Shown here in pieces: positions 9,229-18,770 of a stretch of DNA of 64,000 nt. Location of the stretch: assembly GCF_900142915.1 (NCBI RefSeq), contig NZ_FRCM01000003.1, positions 558,504-622,503 on the forward strand, read 5' to 3'. Both the position numbers and the translations under genes were made by a program. Origin of the DNA: Mucilaginibacter sp. OK098. Its GTDB lineage: Bacteria > Bacteroidota > Bacteroidia > Sphingobacteriales > Sphingobacteriaceae. The number at the start of each line of letters is the position of its first letter. The stretch's first letter is position 1. The notes below the pieces were generated by a model, which ran no database searches, had not been told where the DNA came from, and was given only the letters and a program-made list of their open reading frames with translations.

Positions 9229-12200
9229 TTAAAAAACCACGTTAAATCCTGCTGCTAAATACCTAGGTGTAGGACCGTTGTTTTGCGGATCCCACAAAGG
9301 CCAGCTTGAAAAGACATAGGCATTGGTTGCATTGATGAATACTTTTGCACTTGAGATGCCAAGTGGTTTGATCAGCTTTTTGCTGAAAGTATAACCCAGG
9401 GAGGCAGTTTGCAACCTTACAAATGATGCCTTGCGCCAAACATTGATGGTTGTACCCGATGAACCGGAATTAAGGCGTGCATAATCATTTATTTGGTTAT
9501 CAGGTGTCCAGTACGGTAAAACGTACGAGTTCATCCTTGAAAAACCTACGCTGCCCGGGTTGTTCAGGGCTTCATTATACTGCCTTAACTGGCCCATACT
9601 TGATACCAGCATAAAAGCAAGATCAAAGTTTTTCAGGAAATTGAATTCATTACGTAACGACCAGTTAAAACGGGGATTGGTAGTGCCAAGAAATTGTTTA
9701 TCATCATTGGTAAACTTAAAATCACCGTTCACATCCTGCAATTTAAAATCGCCGGGTTTAGCACCGTATTTTGCAGCTTCTGTAGCCTCGGCTGTTTGCC
9801 ATACACCCAGGATCTTATAGTCCCAAACAGCATTGATATCTTTACCAATAAACCACCCGTTACCGATATCGTCCTTCTCCACATTGGTGGTAACGCCATT
9901 GGCACCAGTAACAGGGAAGGCGCCATAAAGATGAACTATCTTATTGCGGTTAAAGAAGAAAGTTCCTGAAGCATTCCAGTTAAAGTTTTCGCTCTTGTAG
10001 ATCTTTCCTTCAAGCGAAATTTCCATTCCTTTATTATTTACCTCACCAATGTTGGTGTAAACACTTGAATTATTTGAGCCGCCGGGTATATCATTTGAAG
10101 AATTAAAGCCCTGTATATCAAGTATGCTGCGCTGAACAAGCATGTCGGTAGTTTTACGGTTGTAAACATCTATCGATCCGCTGAGCCTGTTATTCAAAAT
10201 GGCAAAGTCCAAACCAATATTAGCTCCTGTTGTGCGTTCCCACTTAAGGTTGTTGTTCTGCAGCGAGCTAACATAAATGGCGCTGTTATTAACTACAGTA
10301 CCAGATGGGGTTATTGTAGGGTACTTAGGCGTGCTTAATAATGCCAGTGCGATGCTTGGGTCGGCAGTACCGGTAGATAAACGGTTGCCATTTGCACCAT
10401 AGCCAAAACGCAGCTTACCAAAGTCGAGCCATTTGAAAGAATCACCTTTCGTGAATTTTTCATCGCTAAAAATCCAGGCAGCTGCTGCGGTAGGATATAC
10501 AGCGCGCGGATGCTCTAAACCAAATGGCGAATAACCATCGCGGCGAACGGTAGCGGTTAAAATATATCTCCCTAACAGGGTATAGTTTATACGGCCCATT
10601 AATGCGTCGGCAGTATAAATACGGTCATCGCTGCTTTCTACAGGCAAAGTACCGGCACCAATATTATGATAGCCTAAAACATCGCTCGGGCTAAACTGGG
10701 TATTTGATGTGCTTGTATACCAGGTTTGGTACTTTTCTCTATTGAGCAGGAAGGTTGCATCAAAATTGTGGATCCCAAAGGTTTTGTTCCAGCTTAACAC
10801 GTTATCAATATTATACCTGTAACGATTTTCCATAGTGCGGATAGCGGTACCACCTGACAGTTCATTGGGGTTAGCTACAGGCCGGAAGAAAAAGTTGCGG
10901 TAAGACTCAATGGTGGGAGAAAAATTCAAATTGTACTTAATGCCGAACGGAAGGTCAACACGTGCAAAAAGATTGGAGAACAACGTGTTCTGAATTGCCA
11001 CGTTACTGTTATATTGCGCGCCAAGGAAAGGGTTGCGCTGGTTTAACCCGCTATCATCAGTATCAATCCGGCGTAATGATCCATCCGCATTATAAACATT
11101 GCCATAAGGTGATGAATTGATGATCTGTGTCCAGTCGGCTTCGTGGCCATCTATTGCCTGGCCGCTTAGCGGTGTACTTGAATCGCCTTCATTCCTGCTG
11201 GCAAACTGGGCATTAACGCCAACGGTTAAGAACTTAGCCACCTTGCCTTCTAAATTTACCCTGAAGCGGCCATCGGTATAATCGCCGCCCTTTATCAGGT
11301 TTTGATTTTTTGTATAGTTGCCAGACATGTAATAGCTGGTATTATCCGAACGGCCGGACATGCTTGCTGTATAATCCTGGCGAAAACCGTTCCTGAAAAT
11401 TAATTTAGACCAATCAGTTACTTTCCCAGCCTGGTAGTTGGCTATTTCGTTCGGGAACAGCCCTAACCGCTGAAGCCAAACCGTAGTTGGGTCGCCGGTA
11501 GCTCCATTCAAAAATTGTTGAACGGTTATACCCGCAGGCAGGTTAGACGGATTGCTGTAATAGTAATATGGGTTAGAAGTGTTTGAGCTCCTTGCCCCGT
11601 CGGCACGCCAGTTAAGGAAAGCTGTGCCCTGGTAGTATGCCTGGTTTTGCAACAGCTGGGCAATCCCAAAATTGGCATTCAGCACAATTTGCGGTGCGCC
11701 CTTTTTACCCTTTTTTGTGGTAATTGCAACCACGCCACCGGCAGACTGTGCTCCGTATACGGCAAGCGCACTCGGATCGCGTAACACATCCATCCTGTCA
11801 ACATCATTTGGGTTGATATCAGCCAGCTGGCCGGGATAGATAACCCCGTCTAAAACAATTACAGGCTGGTAACTGCCTGACAGAGACGCCCGGCCGCGGA
11901 TTTGCAGATCGCCTACACCACCGCCTTTGGCAGATGTATTTAAACTAACCACAATACCAGGAATACTTCCTTTTAGGATGTCAGTTACACTGGTTGGGTT
12001 ATCGTTTTCAAACTTCGCGGCTTTTACACTGGTAATAGCGCCGGTAACATCTTTAACAGCACGTGTGCCGTAACCTATAACTACAACTTCATCAAGTTGC
12101 TTGTTTGACTCAGCCAGTGAAATATCAATTATAGTATGGCCGTTTACCGGTTGCTCCTGTGTTGTATAACCAACAAAGCTAAAAACCAGGGTTGCATTAC

Positions 12201-12396
12201 CTGATGCTGTAATTGTGTAGTTACCCTTAAGGTCAGTTACCGTTGCGGCCCCGGTTGATTTATTTTTTACAGTTACACCAGGCATGGATAACCCCTGGCC
12301 GTCTTTAACAACACCTTTTACAGTAATATCCTGTGCAAAGGATATTGTTAGCGTTGTTATTAGAAAAGCAAAAATTAGCGTAATTTTTTTCTTCAT
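9229..12396 (-). CDS. susC: SusC/RagA-family TonB-linked outer-membrane transporter
   Basis: The 1055-aa protein has a signal peptide (about 1-21), a carboxypeptidase-D regulatory-like domain (about 24-100), the short SusC motif with LDEVVVIGYGT, a plug domain (about 110-230) and a 22-strand-type barrel ending in RYLAAGFNVVF. It imports oligosaccharides released at the cell surface. With susD it forms the uptake core of the locus. A 17-bp palindrome at 12450-12466 and a smaller one at 12423-12435 lie in the upstream or leader region and are candidate control elements. Confidence 0.97.
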   Translation of the reverse strand: MKKKITLIFAFLITTLTISFAQDITVKGVVKDGQGLSMPGVTVKNKSTGAATVTDLKGNYTITASGNATLVFSFVGYTTQEQPVNGHTIIDISLAESNKQLDEVVVIGYGTRAVKDVTGAITSVKAAKFENDNPTSVTDILKGSIPGIVVSLNTSAKGGGVGDLQIRGRASLSGSYQPVIVLDGVIYPGQLADINPNDVDRMDVLRDPSALAVYGAQSAGGVVAITTKKGKKGAPQIVLNANFGIAQLLQNQAYYQGTAFLNWRADGARSSNTSNPYYYYSNPSNLPAGITVQQFLNGATGDPTTVWLQRLGLFPNEIANYQAGKVTDWSKLIFRNGFRQDYTASMSGRSDNTSYYMSGNYTKNQNLIKGGDYTDGRFRVNLEGKVAKFLTVGVNAQFASRNEGDSSTPLSGQAIDGHEADWTQIINSSPYGNVYNADGSLRRIDTDDSGLNQRNPFLGAQYNSNVAIQNTLFSNLFARVDLPFGIKYNLNFSPTIESYRNFFFRPVANPNELSGGTAIRTMENRYRYNIDNVLSWNKTFGIHNFDATFLLNREKYQTWYTSTSNTQFSPSDVLGYHNIGAGTLPVESSDDRIYTADALMGRINYTLLGRYILTATVRRDGYSPFGLEHPRAVYPTAAAAWIFSDEKFTKGDSFKWLDFGKLRFGYGANGNRLSTGTADPSIALALLSTPKYPTITPSGTVVNNSAIYVSSLQNNNLKWERTTGANIGLDFAILNNRLSGSIDVYNRKTTDMLVQRSILDIQGFNSSNDIPGGSNNSSVYTNIGEVNNKGMEISLEGKIYKSENFNWNASGTFFFNRNKIVHLYGAFPVTGANGVTTNVEKDDIGNGWFIGKDINAVWDYKILGVWQTAEATEAAKYGAKPGDFKLQDVNGDFKFTNDDKQFLGTTNPRFNWSLRNEFNFLKNFDLAFMLVSSMGQLRQYNEALNNPGSVGFSRMNSYVLPYWTPDNQINDYARLNSGSSGTTINVWRKASFVRLQTASLGYTFSKKLIKPLGISSAKVFINATNAYVFSSWPLWDPQNNGPTPRYLAAGFNVVF

Positions 12397-12943
12397 AATT
12401 CAATTATCGTTTAATTAGTTAAGCAGCCAGGCTGCCGAAATTTGCAAACAGCAAACCTGGTTTGCTCCATGCCTGCGCAGATCATACTGCTGCGATCAAA
12501 GCGGTTACCTCATTGTCAGCCCTTTTAGTTAAAATGGTTTTTGAATAATAATTGCCCTGTAAATTTAATGTGGAATAAATGACAATTGCAAATGGTTTAT
12601 TCTTATAAATAACTGAAAATAAGCAACTTAAGTTTGTTTTGATACGTTTTGATCGCGAGAGGCAAACTAGCTAAATAGCTGTTCTAACGGCATTTAGGCT
12701 AACATACATCTTATCCGTTTTTCCAGCTGATACGCTTGTTGAACAATAAAAAAAGATGGAAAAAAAATGAGAAAAAATTGGTGGGCAGGAGTATAAAATA
12801 AGCAATGGGCATGCTTAATAAGAAACAGGGTAAATTTGTAAGGAATTAGCAGATCATCTACCCGGATTTTGAGCTTTTTGGGATGAATTATACACCTGTT
12901 AAAGGCTATAATATGTGCCAATTGCGGGGATTTTGGGCTATAA
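12397..12943. other. Intergenic region upstream of susC
   Basis: This 547-base gap carries the susC promoter/leader with two perfect odd-length palindromes (see the separate entry), and an AACGTATCAAAAC-like sequence on the minus strand around 12636-12650. A short minus-strand ORF at 12694-12921 has no protein-like features. Otherwise I see nothing. Confidence 0.45.
12423..12466 (-). promoter_or_regulatory. Two palindromes in the susC upstream/leader region
   Basis: AGCAAACC-T-GGTTTGCT (12450-12466) is a perfect 8-1-8 palindrome 54-70 bases upstream of the susC start. GCAGCC-A-GGCTGC (12423-12435) is a perfect 6-1-6 palindrome 27-39 bases upstream. The first shares the GCAAAC half-site with the candidate LacI operators at 24619-24690. 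Either an operator or an mRNA leader hairpin is possible. Confidence 0.45.
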
Positions 12944-13603
12944 TTACTTCAGCAGACCAGTCATTTCCTGCCAGTGAAATATTTTTACTTTTTCTTTTTG
13001 GTTTTTTGCGGCATTCATCATTGCTGTTGCAATGTCCTGACCAGTTATGCCACGGTATTTTTTTAGTGACTCACCTATTATAAGCGGATTAATAAAAGCC
13101 CAAACTTTAATAAGTATTTTTTCAAATCTTCTACTTTCCTTCCGCTCTCCCATAATCATTGACGGGCGAAAAATGCAGGTATACTCAAAATTTAGCGAAA
13201 TAATGTCCCGTTCCGTCTCCCCTTTGGTTCTGATATAAAAAACACCGGAATTTGCATTAGCGCCAACCGCAGTTACCATGAACACTGATTTTGCACCAGC
13301 CTCCATGGCGATTTTAGCAGCCTCCACCGGGTAGTCATGATCAATCTGATAATATTGATCTCTATCGGGCGTCTTTTCCCTGGTAGTTCTGATCGTGATA
13401 AAAATTTCATCTGCGTCGATCTGCTCTTTTAACATGTGCAGGGTGTGGTAATCAGCGATTAGCTCTTTTAATTTCGGGTGATTAATACCAAGCGTCTTTC
13501 TAACTACAACGCTTACCTGTTCGTAATCCTTATTGTCCAGGAGATCAAGTAGCAGACAGGATCCGATAAATCCGTTTGCGCCGAAAATTATTGCTTTTTT
13601 CAT
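12944..13603 (-). CDS. NAD(P)-binding oxidoreductase, NmrA/HTATIP2-like
   Basis: The 219-aa Rossmann-fold protein has the extended-SDR glycine motif GANGFIG at residues 8-14. It is short, with a YIRTKGETE segment (Y...K pair) and FRPSMIMG, as in the NAD(P)H-binding or TIP30-like atypical SDR group. The substrate is unknown. It has no evident role in polysaccharide breakdown although it lies between susC and the lyase genes. A perfect 17-bp palindrome at 13662-13678 and a GATCA-TC-TGATC palindrome at 13611-13622 lie just upstream. Confidence 0.82.
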   Translation of the reverse strand: MKKAIIFGANGFIGSCLLLDLLDNKDYEQVSVVVRKTLGINHPKLKELIADYHTLHMLKEQIDADEIFITIRTTREKTPDRDQYYQIDHDYPVEAAKIAMEAGAKSVFMVTAVGANANSGVFYIRTKGETERDIISLNFEYTCIFRPSMIMGERKESRRFEKILIKVWAFINPLIIGESLKKYRGITGQDIATAMMNAAKNQKEKVKIFHWQEMTGLLK

Positions 13604-13661
13604 GTTGTGAGATCATCTGATCAATCGAAGTTCGCGTCAAAGTATACGTTATTAACCTGAG

Positions 13662-13678
13662 CTCAATTAATAATTGAG
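13662..13678. promoter_or_regulatory. 17-bp palindrome upstream of the NAD(P)-binding protein gene
   Basis: CTCAATTA-A-TAATTGAG is a perfect 8-1-8 palindrome, 59-75 bp upstream of the start codon at 13603. The size and symmetry fit a TetR- or MarR-type operator. No matching regulator gene is adjacent. Confidence 0.4.
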
Positions 13679-13805
13679 GAAAAGTTTGTCAATTAAGGGA
13701 GTTGTAAGATCTATTTAAATATCTTACAGTCAAAGTTACTCTTATTCGCAAGAGATTTAGGCGGGTTAAGAGTATCTTCTAACAGGCAAGGAAGCGTGGA
13801 TCTGA

Positions 13806-15704
13806 TTACATCACTAAAGTGCTCCACCCCTGCTCGTGGCTTTTTTTCCTGGATCTTCTCTTATCCTGCATCACTTTCCTAATGCGGATGGCATAGGCCC
13901 AGCACGTGCTTTGCCTGATATTCAGTTTTTCAGAAAGCTGGTGGGAGGATATGGTACCGTTGGTACTGTAAATGAGGTATGTTAAATAAAAAGCTTTATT
14001 TATCGGGATACGGTTGTTTTGAAAAATTGTATTATGCAGGGCCGATTCTTCATAACTGCATTTTGTACACCTGCGGCTGTGCGGGAGTCGTCCGGCGCAA
14101 TAGGTACTATTTTCACAGCGGGTACATGTAAAGCCATCTTTCCATTTTAGAGCAGATAAAAACCTGAAACAGGTTTCCTGGTCGGGGTATTTTGCACTAA
14201 ACTCTTCAAAGTTTAATTCTGTTGATAAAGCTCTCGACTCCGTAACTTTCTCAATATTTGTTTTCAGCTGCACATTATCTTTCTCAAGCAATACGTTCAT
14301 CCTTGAAATCTCGCCTGCCTGTTGTTCCAGTTGCTGGTTTACGATCAATAAGATCCTGTTTTGTCTTTCTATGATCTCTTTTTGATCCTGTACTTCGTCT
14401 GATTTCTCAACCAACTCCCGGGTCCTTACATTTACCTGTTGCTCAAGCTCCCGGTTGATAGAATCTTTAAGGCTGTTGTTAAGCTCCATTTGATAAATGG
14501 TTTGTTCGCGGGCGTCATCCTTTTCTTTTCTTAATATGCGCACCTGGTCGCCAATAGCAAATGATAGTAAAATCATTTCAACAACAAAACAAAGGCTAAG
14601 GCTGTAATAACTAACCGGAGCAGGAAGAAAATAGGTATACCCCAGGGCACTAAGCGCCTTTACCGTAAACCCAAGAAACAGAATGGAATAAGCAAGGACG
14701 AAAAACCTTGCTGATTTGAATCCGTTTTTATAGATATACACACCGGTAATAAACGCTATGGATAAAGGGATGATATCTACAAACTTGTAAGCAAACAGCG
14801 ATTTGTTAAAAAACAGGCAATATAAAAAGTAAGCTGTCCGTACTGCAATTACATAATTAATAAGCCAGTAAAACCGGGGGGCTCTTTGTTTAACCTGTAA
14901 CAGCTCTTTACTAAAGATCAAGGCAAAAATACTTGCAAGATAAAGTGCAATACCATTACCATAATGATTAAACATCGGGTAGCCGGGCCATAGGTATTGA
15001 AATGCTATACCATCTGCGCTCATTTCATATAGGCCAATACTTAAAATGTAGAATACGTAGTATAAGTATTGTTTCTTTTTAACAGCAAAAAACATCAACA
15101 GGTTATGGAAACAAAAAATCAGGATCATTCCATAAAACAGGCCAAAGGTTAGGTACTCATTCAGGGCGTAATGAACAAAGTAGTCCATTGTGCGGTATAC
15201 AATAATTACGTTAACCACGTTATGCGACTTTACTTTAAAATAATAAGTGTAATCTCCTTTTTGGCTGTCTTTTATTAAAAATTCAAAGTTTTTGTGATGA
15301 TAAAGCCTGCTGCTAAAGTCATGATTAGCACCTGAAATACTTTCAGTATAATTTCCGCCTGCCTCGGGCAGATAAGCCTTTACCTCGTCCGTTGTTTGAT
15401 CAAAGAGCTCTATAATGCTATTGTTAATGCTCATTGACTCGGTAAAACGAACGTTAACACGAAACCAGTAAGTATACTCATGGTTATTGTTCCGGGGGTA
15501 ATAAGTCTGATTTTTTTGGAACCCGGAACGGAGCTTTTTAATGTCAGAAAAAGTTAAGCGGTTGGTGTTGTCTTCCAGGTACTCAATCTCATTCAGCGTA
15601 AATTTGTGTTGCTGAACACTTTTATCGATCCTCAGTATAGGCTGCGCATGCAAGGAAAACACGGCAAAGCACAAATAGTATATAAACAATAATAACTTCT
15701 TCAA
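13806..15704 (-). CDS. 7TM-DISM membrane receptor fused to an IS1595-type transposase zinc ribbon/HTH
   Basis: The 632-aa protein has five parts: a signal peptide (1-20); a periplasmic 7TMR-DISMED2-like beta domain (about 25-170, with YTYWFRVNV); seven hydrophobic segments (about 183-388); a long charged coiled coil (about 392-492); and a C-terminal module (about 505-615). That module matches the N-terminus of IS1595/ISXO2-type transposases: a CFRFLSALKWKDGFTC opening, a four-Cys zinc ribbon (Cys527, 530, 546, 549), the NTIFQNNRIPINKAF link and an HTH-like LNIRQSTCWAYAIRIRKVM helix. The DDE nuclease domain is absent; the protein stops about 20 residues after the HTH. I infer a membrane-bound regulator that recruited a transposase DNA-binding head. 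It lies inside the uronate-polymer locus, but its target is unknown. Confidence 0.82.
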   Translation of the reverse strand: MKKLLLFIYYLCFAVFSLHAQPILRIDKSVQQHKFTLNEIEYLEDNTNRLTFSDIKKLRSGFQKNQTYYPRNNNHEYTYWFRVNVRFTESMSINNSIIELFDQTTDEVKAYLPEAGGNYTESISGANHDFSSRLYHHKNFEFLIKDSQKGDYTYYFKVKSHNVVNVIIVYRTMDYFVHYALNEYLTFGLFYGMILIFCFHNLLMFFAVKKKQYLYYVFYILSIGLYEMSADGIAFQYLWPGYPMFNHYGNGIALYLASIFALIFSKELLQVKQRAPRFYWLINYVIAVRTAYFLYCLFFNKSLFAYKFVDIIPLSIAFITGVYIYKNGFKSARFFVLAYSILFLGFTVKALSALGYTYFLPAPVSYYSLSLCFVVEMILLSFAIGDQVRILRKEKDDAREQTIYQMELNNSLKDSINRELEQQVNVRTRELVEKSDEVQDQKEIIERQNRILLIVNQQLEQQAGEISRMNVLLEKDNVQLKTNIEKVTESRALSTELNFEEFSAKYPDQETCFRFLSALKWKDGFTCTRCENSTYCAGRLPHSRRCTKCSYEESALHNTIFQNNRIPINKAFYLTYLIYSTNGTISSHQLSEKLNIRQSTCWAYAIRIRKVMQDKRRSRKKSHEQGWSTLVM

Positions 15705-16292
15705 TTCAGGTAGCGGTTAGTTCAAATTTTCATACTGCTTATGGTACCGGTGTTAGTAATATGGCTGTCTCAAAAACACAATAATATTGTTTCCAATCTT
15801 ATTTGAAAGGGGATTAGTTTGGAGACTAAAATATTTACTGAGAACTGGTTTATACCTATCAAATATAATCAATTGCGAATTATTTATCCTCATTTTATGA
15901 TGGATTTTTAACCCATTACCCCAACTAAAGGCAAATATTACAGTGCGAAGCAAAACAGGTTTGATTTCTTTAAAGTAAAATGTGCGGCAAGCGTATCAAA
16001 AGAAAAATTTTTAAAAAAAATTTAAACCGATTCCGCTCTACAAATACTTTTCTATCGCTTTATCACCTTGCGCACAAAGCGTATCAGTTGATTTATATCT
16101 TGTTAGTAATCAATAACTTACAGTATATTTACTTTATGATTTTTTGTATTTGATGAACATATTACCGATTTGTAAGACCGCTTCTCCTTTTAAAAGGCAC
16201 TTCAGCAGGGTTAAAAAAAGAGCGGCAAATACGGGCACAATAGTATCACATTCGAAAAACCATTATTAACCAAAAATTAACCAATATTAATT
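15705..16292. other. Divergent intergenic region, receptor gene / lipoprotein lyase gene
   Basis: This 588-base AT-rich promoter region contains a 10-bp direct repeat AAGCGTATCA at 15989-15998 and 16077-16086, 88 bp apart, which could be half-sites for the regulator of the lyase gene at 16293. The minus-strand ORF at 15753-15953 shows no protein signature. Confidence 0.4.
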
Positions 16293-17477
16293 ATGAGAAA
16301 GCAAAGGTTTAATTATTTTATCAGTGCAGTTACCGCTGTGTTTTTAATTTCGGTATTTCTGATAAACTGTACAAAAAAAGAGGCTGCAGACCAGCCTGCT
16401 CCAGGTAGCGAGAAAACATCAACAAAATTAAAAACTGATGCAACCGGTTTTATACATCCCGGCATCCTGAACACCCAGGCAAGCCTGGATTTTATTGCCG
16501 GCGAAGCTAACAACACTTCAACTCAGCGCTATACCGATTACACCAACACGGTACTTGTTTATTGTAACAGCCACTCGCCAAGCGGCCAATATAAAAGCAA
16601 TGTGGTTGTTGCCGGGGGTGTTACCACTCCTGATGAAATAAGTTTCAAAGGCGATGCCTTGTTAGCTTACGCGCTGGCACTACGCTGGGCCAAAACAGGC
16701 ACTGCTTCATACGCTACTACGGTTAAACAAATTTTGGACGGCTGGGCAAATGCCTTCAGAACTATGAGCGTTAGCAGCGGTAATGCCGCTCAGGCTACTC
16801 TCGAAGCATCATGGGCAGCGCCAACATTTACGGCAGCAGCCGAAATTATTAAGTTTTATATCCCTGCCAGCGGGCAGGGCGCCGGCTGGACCACTGCAGA
16901 GAACACCCAGTTTACCACCTTTTTAAACCGGCTAAAAGATCAGTATATTAATCATGTTGCCGACCAGCATTATAACAATAACTGGGATGTATCTTCAGGT
17001 TATGCAAAAATGGCTATTGGTATTTTTGAAGACAGCCAGACTGTTTACCAAAATGGTTTAACCATTATAAAAAATATGCTCCCGCTTGTTATTGCAGCAG
17101 ATGGCTCAATGGACAATGAGATCTGTGGCAGTCATAATGATTGTACACATTTTCAATATTCCCTTACCGGTTTTACCTACGCTGCAAATATTGCAACCAT
17201 ACAGGGCGACCCTTCTGTTTATACCGCAAGCAATAGCAGATTGCTTACCGGGTACAATTATCAATATGGGCTTTATCAGGGTACGTCGCATCCAAGTTGC
17301 GGACAATCATGCTCGCCTAACGGAGCTACAGTATGGCCAGGAATTGAAATTGCAGACAGGCATTATCATACAACTGAAACCTCATATATCAGAAATCTTG
17401 ATGACCCATATGGACTTCCGGGTGGGGATCTCGGCTTTCTTGGCTGGACTACTTATACACATCATAACGTTCCGTGA
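16293..17477 (+). CDS. Alginate-lyase-fold polysaccharide lyase, lipoprotein
   Basis: The 394-aa protein has a lipoprotein signal ending at Cys26 (FLINC). The body is helical, as in the alginate_lyase (PF05426) alpha-toroid superfamily: repeated amphipathic helices, a conserved NNW segment (YNNNWDVSSGYAKM), then DGSMDNE and HFQYSLTG, where the family places its active-site His/Tyr. It probably cleaves a uronic-acid polymer by beta-elimination at the cell surface. The exact PL family and specificity cannot be fixed by eye. It is monocistronic, ended by the hairpin at 17509-17545 and convergent with the PL6 gene. Confidence 0.75.
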   Translation: MRKQRFNYFISAVTAVFLISVFLINCTKKEAADQPAPGSEKTSTKLKTDATGFIHPGILNTQASLDFIAGEANNTSTQRYTDYTNTVLVYCNSHSPSGQYKSNVVVAGGVTTPDEISFKGDALLAYALALRWAKTGTASYATTVKQILDGWANAFRTMSVSSGNAAQATLEASWAAPTFTAAAEIIKFYIPASGQGAGWTTAENTQFTTFLNRLKDQYINHVADQHYNNNWDVSSGYAKMAIGIFEDSQTVYQNGLTIIKNMLPLVIAADGSMDNEICGSHNDCTHFQYSLTGFTYAANIATIQGDPSVYTASNSRLLTGYNYQYGLYQGTSHPSCGQSCSPNGATVWPGIEIADRHYHTTETSYIRNLDDPYGLPGGDLGFLGWTTYTHHNVP

Positions 17478-17508
17478 AACCGGAACTATTAAAATTTGAG
17501 ATCATTTA

Positions 17509-17545
17509 AACAAGATAGTGCTGGCTAACCAGCACTTATCTTGTT
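17509..17545. terminator. Bidirectional terminator between two convergent lyase genes
   Basis: AACAAGATA-GTGCTGG (17509-17524) pairs with CCAGCAC-T-TATCTTGTT (17529-17545): a 16-bp stem with one bulged base and a CTAA loop. It lies between genes ending at 17477 (+) and 17566 (-). Confidence 0.75.
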
Positions 17546-17565
17546 GCCTTAAAATCAAATAAACA

Positions 17566-18747
17566 TCAATTCTCATTATGCATAACCGGCACTTTTGTAT
17601 CGGTTATTGTATTATCAACCAGCGTATTATTAAAAGGTGCAACATCCTGTACCGTGCGCGATGGGTATTTAGCCGTATCAAACTTCCCTGTCCAGTCGGC
17701 GTTTTTGCTATCGCCCAGTAAAATGCCGGTACCGCAGTAGGTAATATGGTTGCTTTTTACCAGGCAATCGCTCGCTGCAATATAAAACCCGATCTCTGTT
17801 TTCCCTTTAGCCATGCCGTACATCAGCCTGATCCCCGTAGGTAATTTATTTAACCAATTATTGGTAATGATATGATGTGTTCCGTTTATTCGGATCCCGC
17901 CTTTGCCGCCTTCAAACGTATTACTGTCTATCAGGCAATCGTGCCCGCCGCGCATAACCAGTTCGCCATGGCAGTCTTCAAAATAGTTATGAATATAGCT
18001 GTTGCCCGAGCTTTTGTTACTGATAACTTCCGGCTCCGCGCTGCAACGGATAAAGCGGTTATCACGCACAATGCTCCGGGTGTCCTGGTTACCTAACAAT
18101 ACCGGGTCCTGGCCTATCTGTACACATTCGCCGCCATTGTAAACTTTCCACGTTACGCTGTCTTTATCTTTAAATTCGTTATGGTCAACCATTGTAAATA
18201 AGGGGGCTGCCTTGGCTGTAACCTTAACCTGTAGCTCCTGGTTATTTATGTTGCTTATAAAATTACAATGGTCTACCCTGTTATGCTCTCCTATTCCTGA
18301 CACCACAACAATTGGCATAAATTGCGTTTTTACTTCATTTTTGGTGAAAGTGCAATCAGTTATACGGCAATACTTTGAATCTTTCAGTTCAATTAAAACA
18401 CCGGTATTCCCTTGTCCTTTAAACAGGTTACAGCCGGTAAAATTTAATCCTGAAATTACCGTATAGCTTCCCGTTAGCTGAAATACAGGATTATTTACCT
18501 CTCCTGAAAATATAACCTTTCCGGATGATTGAGCCCTTATGATAACCGGTTTAGCAGCCGTTCCGTTAATTTGGGCAACTGCCTCCCAGGCATTATAGTT
18601 ACCATCGGCAATTACAATTTCATCGCCGGCCTCCGCTGTACCAGCTGCTTTTTTAAACTCATCCGGGTTGCTTACTTTATAAATTTTGGCTGATGCGCTG
18701 GTAAGGATGCAGAACAGGCAACTCATCGTTAATAACAAATTCCTCAT
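17566..18747 (-). CDS. PL6-family (chondroitinase-B-like) beta-helix polysaccharide lyase
   Basis: The 393-aa secreted protein has a signal peptide of about 20 residues (TSASA). The sequence is a right-handed parallel beta-helix of the chondroitinase B/PL6 type: VSNPDEFKKAAGTAEAGDEIVIADG at the start, the RVDHCNFISN and MVDHNEFKDK turns, a C-terminal RGGHDCLIDSNTFEG coil and then GGIRINGTHHIITNN. PL6 enzymes use a Lys/Arg pair and Ca2+ to split alginate or dermatan. At 393 aa this is a single-domain member. It lies 23 bp downstream of the next lyase gene on the same strand, so the two form an operon. Confidence 0.88.
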   Translation of the reverse strand: MRNLLLTMSCLFCILTSASAKIYKVSNPDEFKKAAGTAEAGDEIVIADGNYNAWEAVAQINGTAAKPVIIRAQSSGKVIFSGEVNNPVFQLTGSYTVISGLNFTGCNLFKGQGNTGVLIELKDSKYCRITDCTFTKNEVKTQFMPIVVVSGIGEHNRVDHCNFISNINNQELQVKVTAKAAPLFTMVDHNEFKDKDSVTWKVYNGGECVQIGQDPVLLGNQDTRSIVRDNRFIRCSAEPEVISNKSSGNSYIHNYFEDCHGELVMRGGHDCLIDSNTFEGGKGGIRINGTHHIITNNWLNKLPTGIRLMYGMAKGKTEIGFYIAASDCLVKSNHITYCGTGILLGDSKNADWTGKFDTAKYPSRTVQDVAPFNNTLVDNTITDTKVPVMHNEN

Positions 18748-18770
18748 ATTAAGCTATTAATTTGTTTAAT

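Noticed and set aside
12694..12921. 75-aa frame between susC and the NAD(P)-binding protein gene
   Set aside because: Biased composition from poly-A/T tracts and no recognisable domain.
13806..15704. Plain IS1595 insertion into a receptor gene
   Set aside because: The nuclease domain and terminal inverted repeats are missing and the frame is continuous across the junction.
15753..15953. 66-aa frame upstream of the receptor gene
   Set aside because: No protein-like composition or start context; lies in an AT-rich promoter region.
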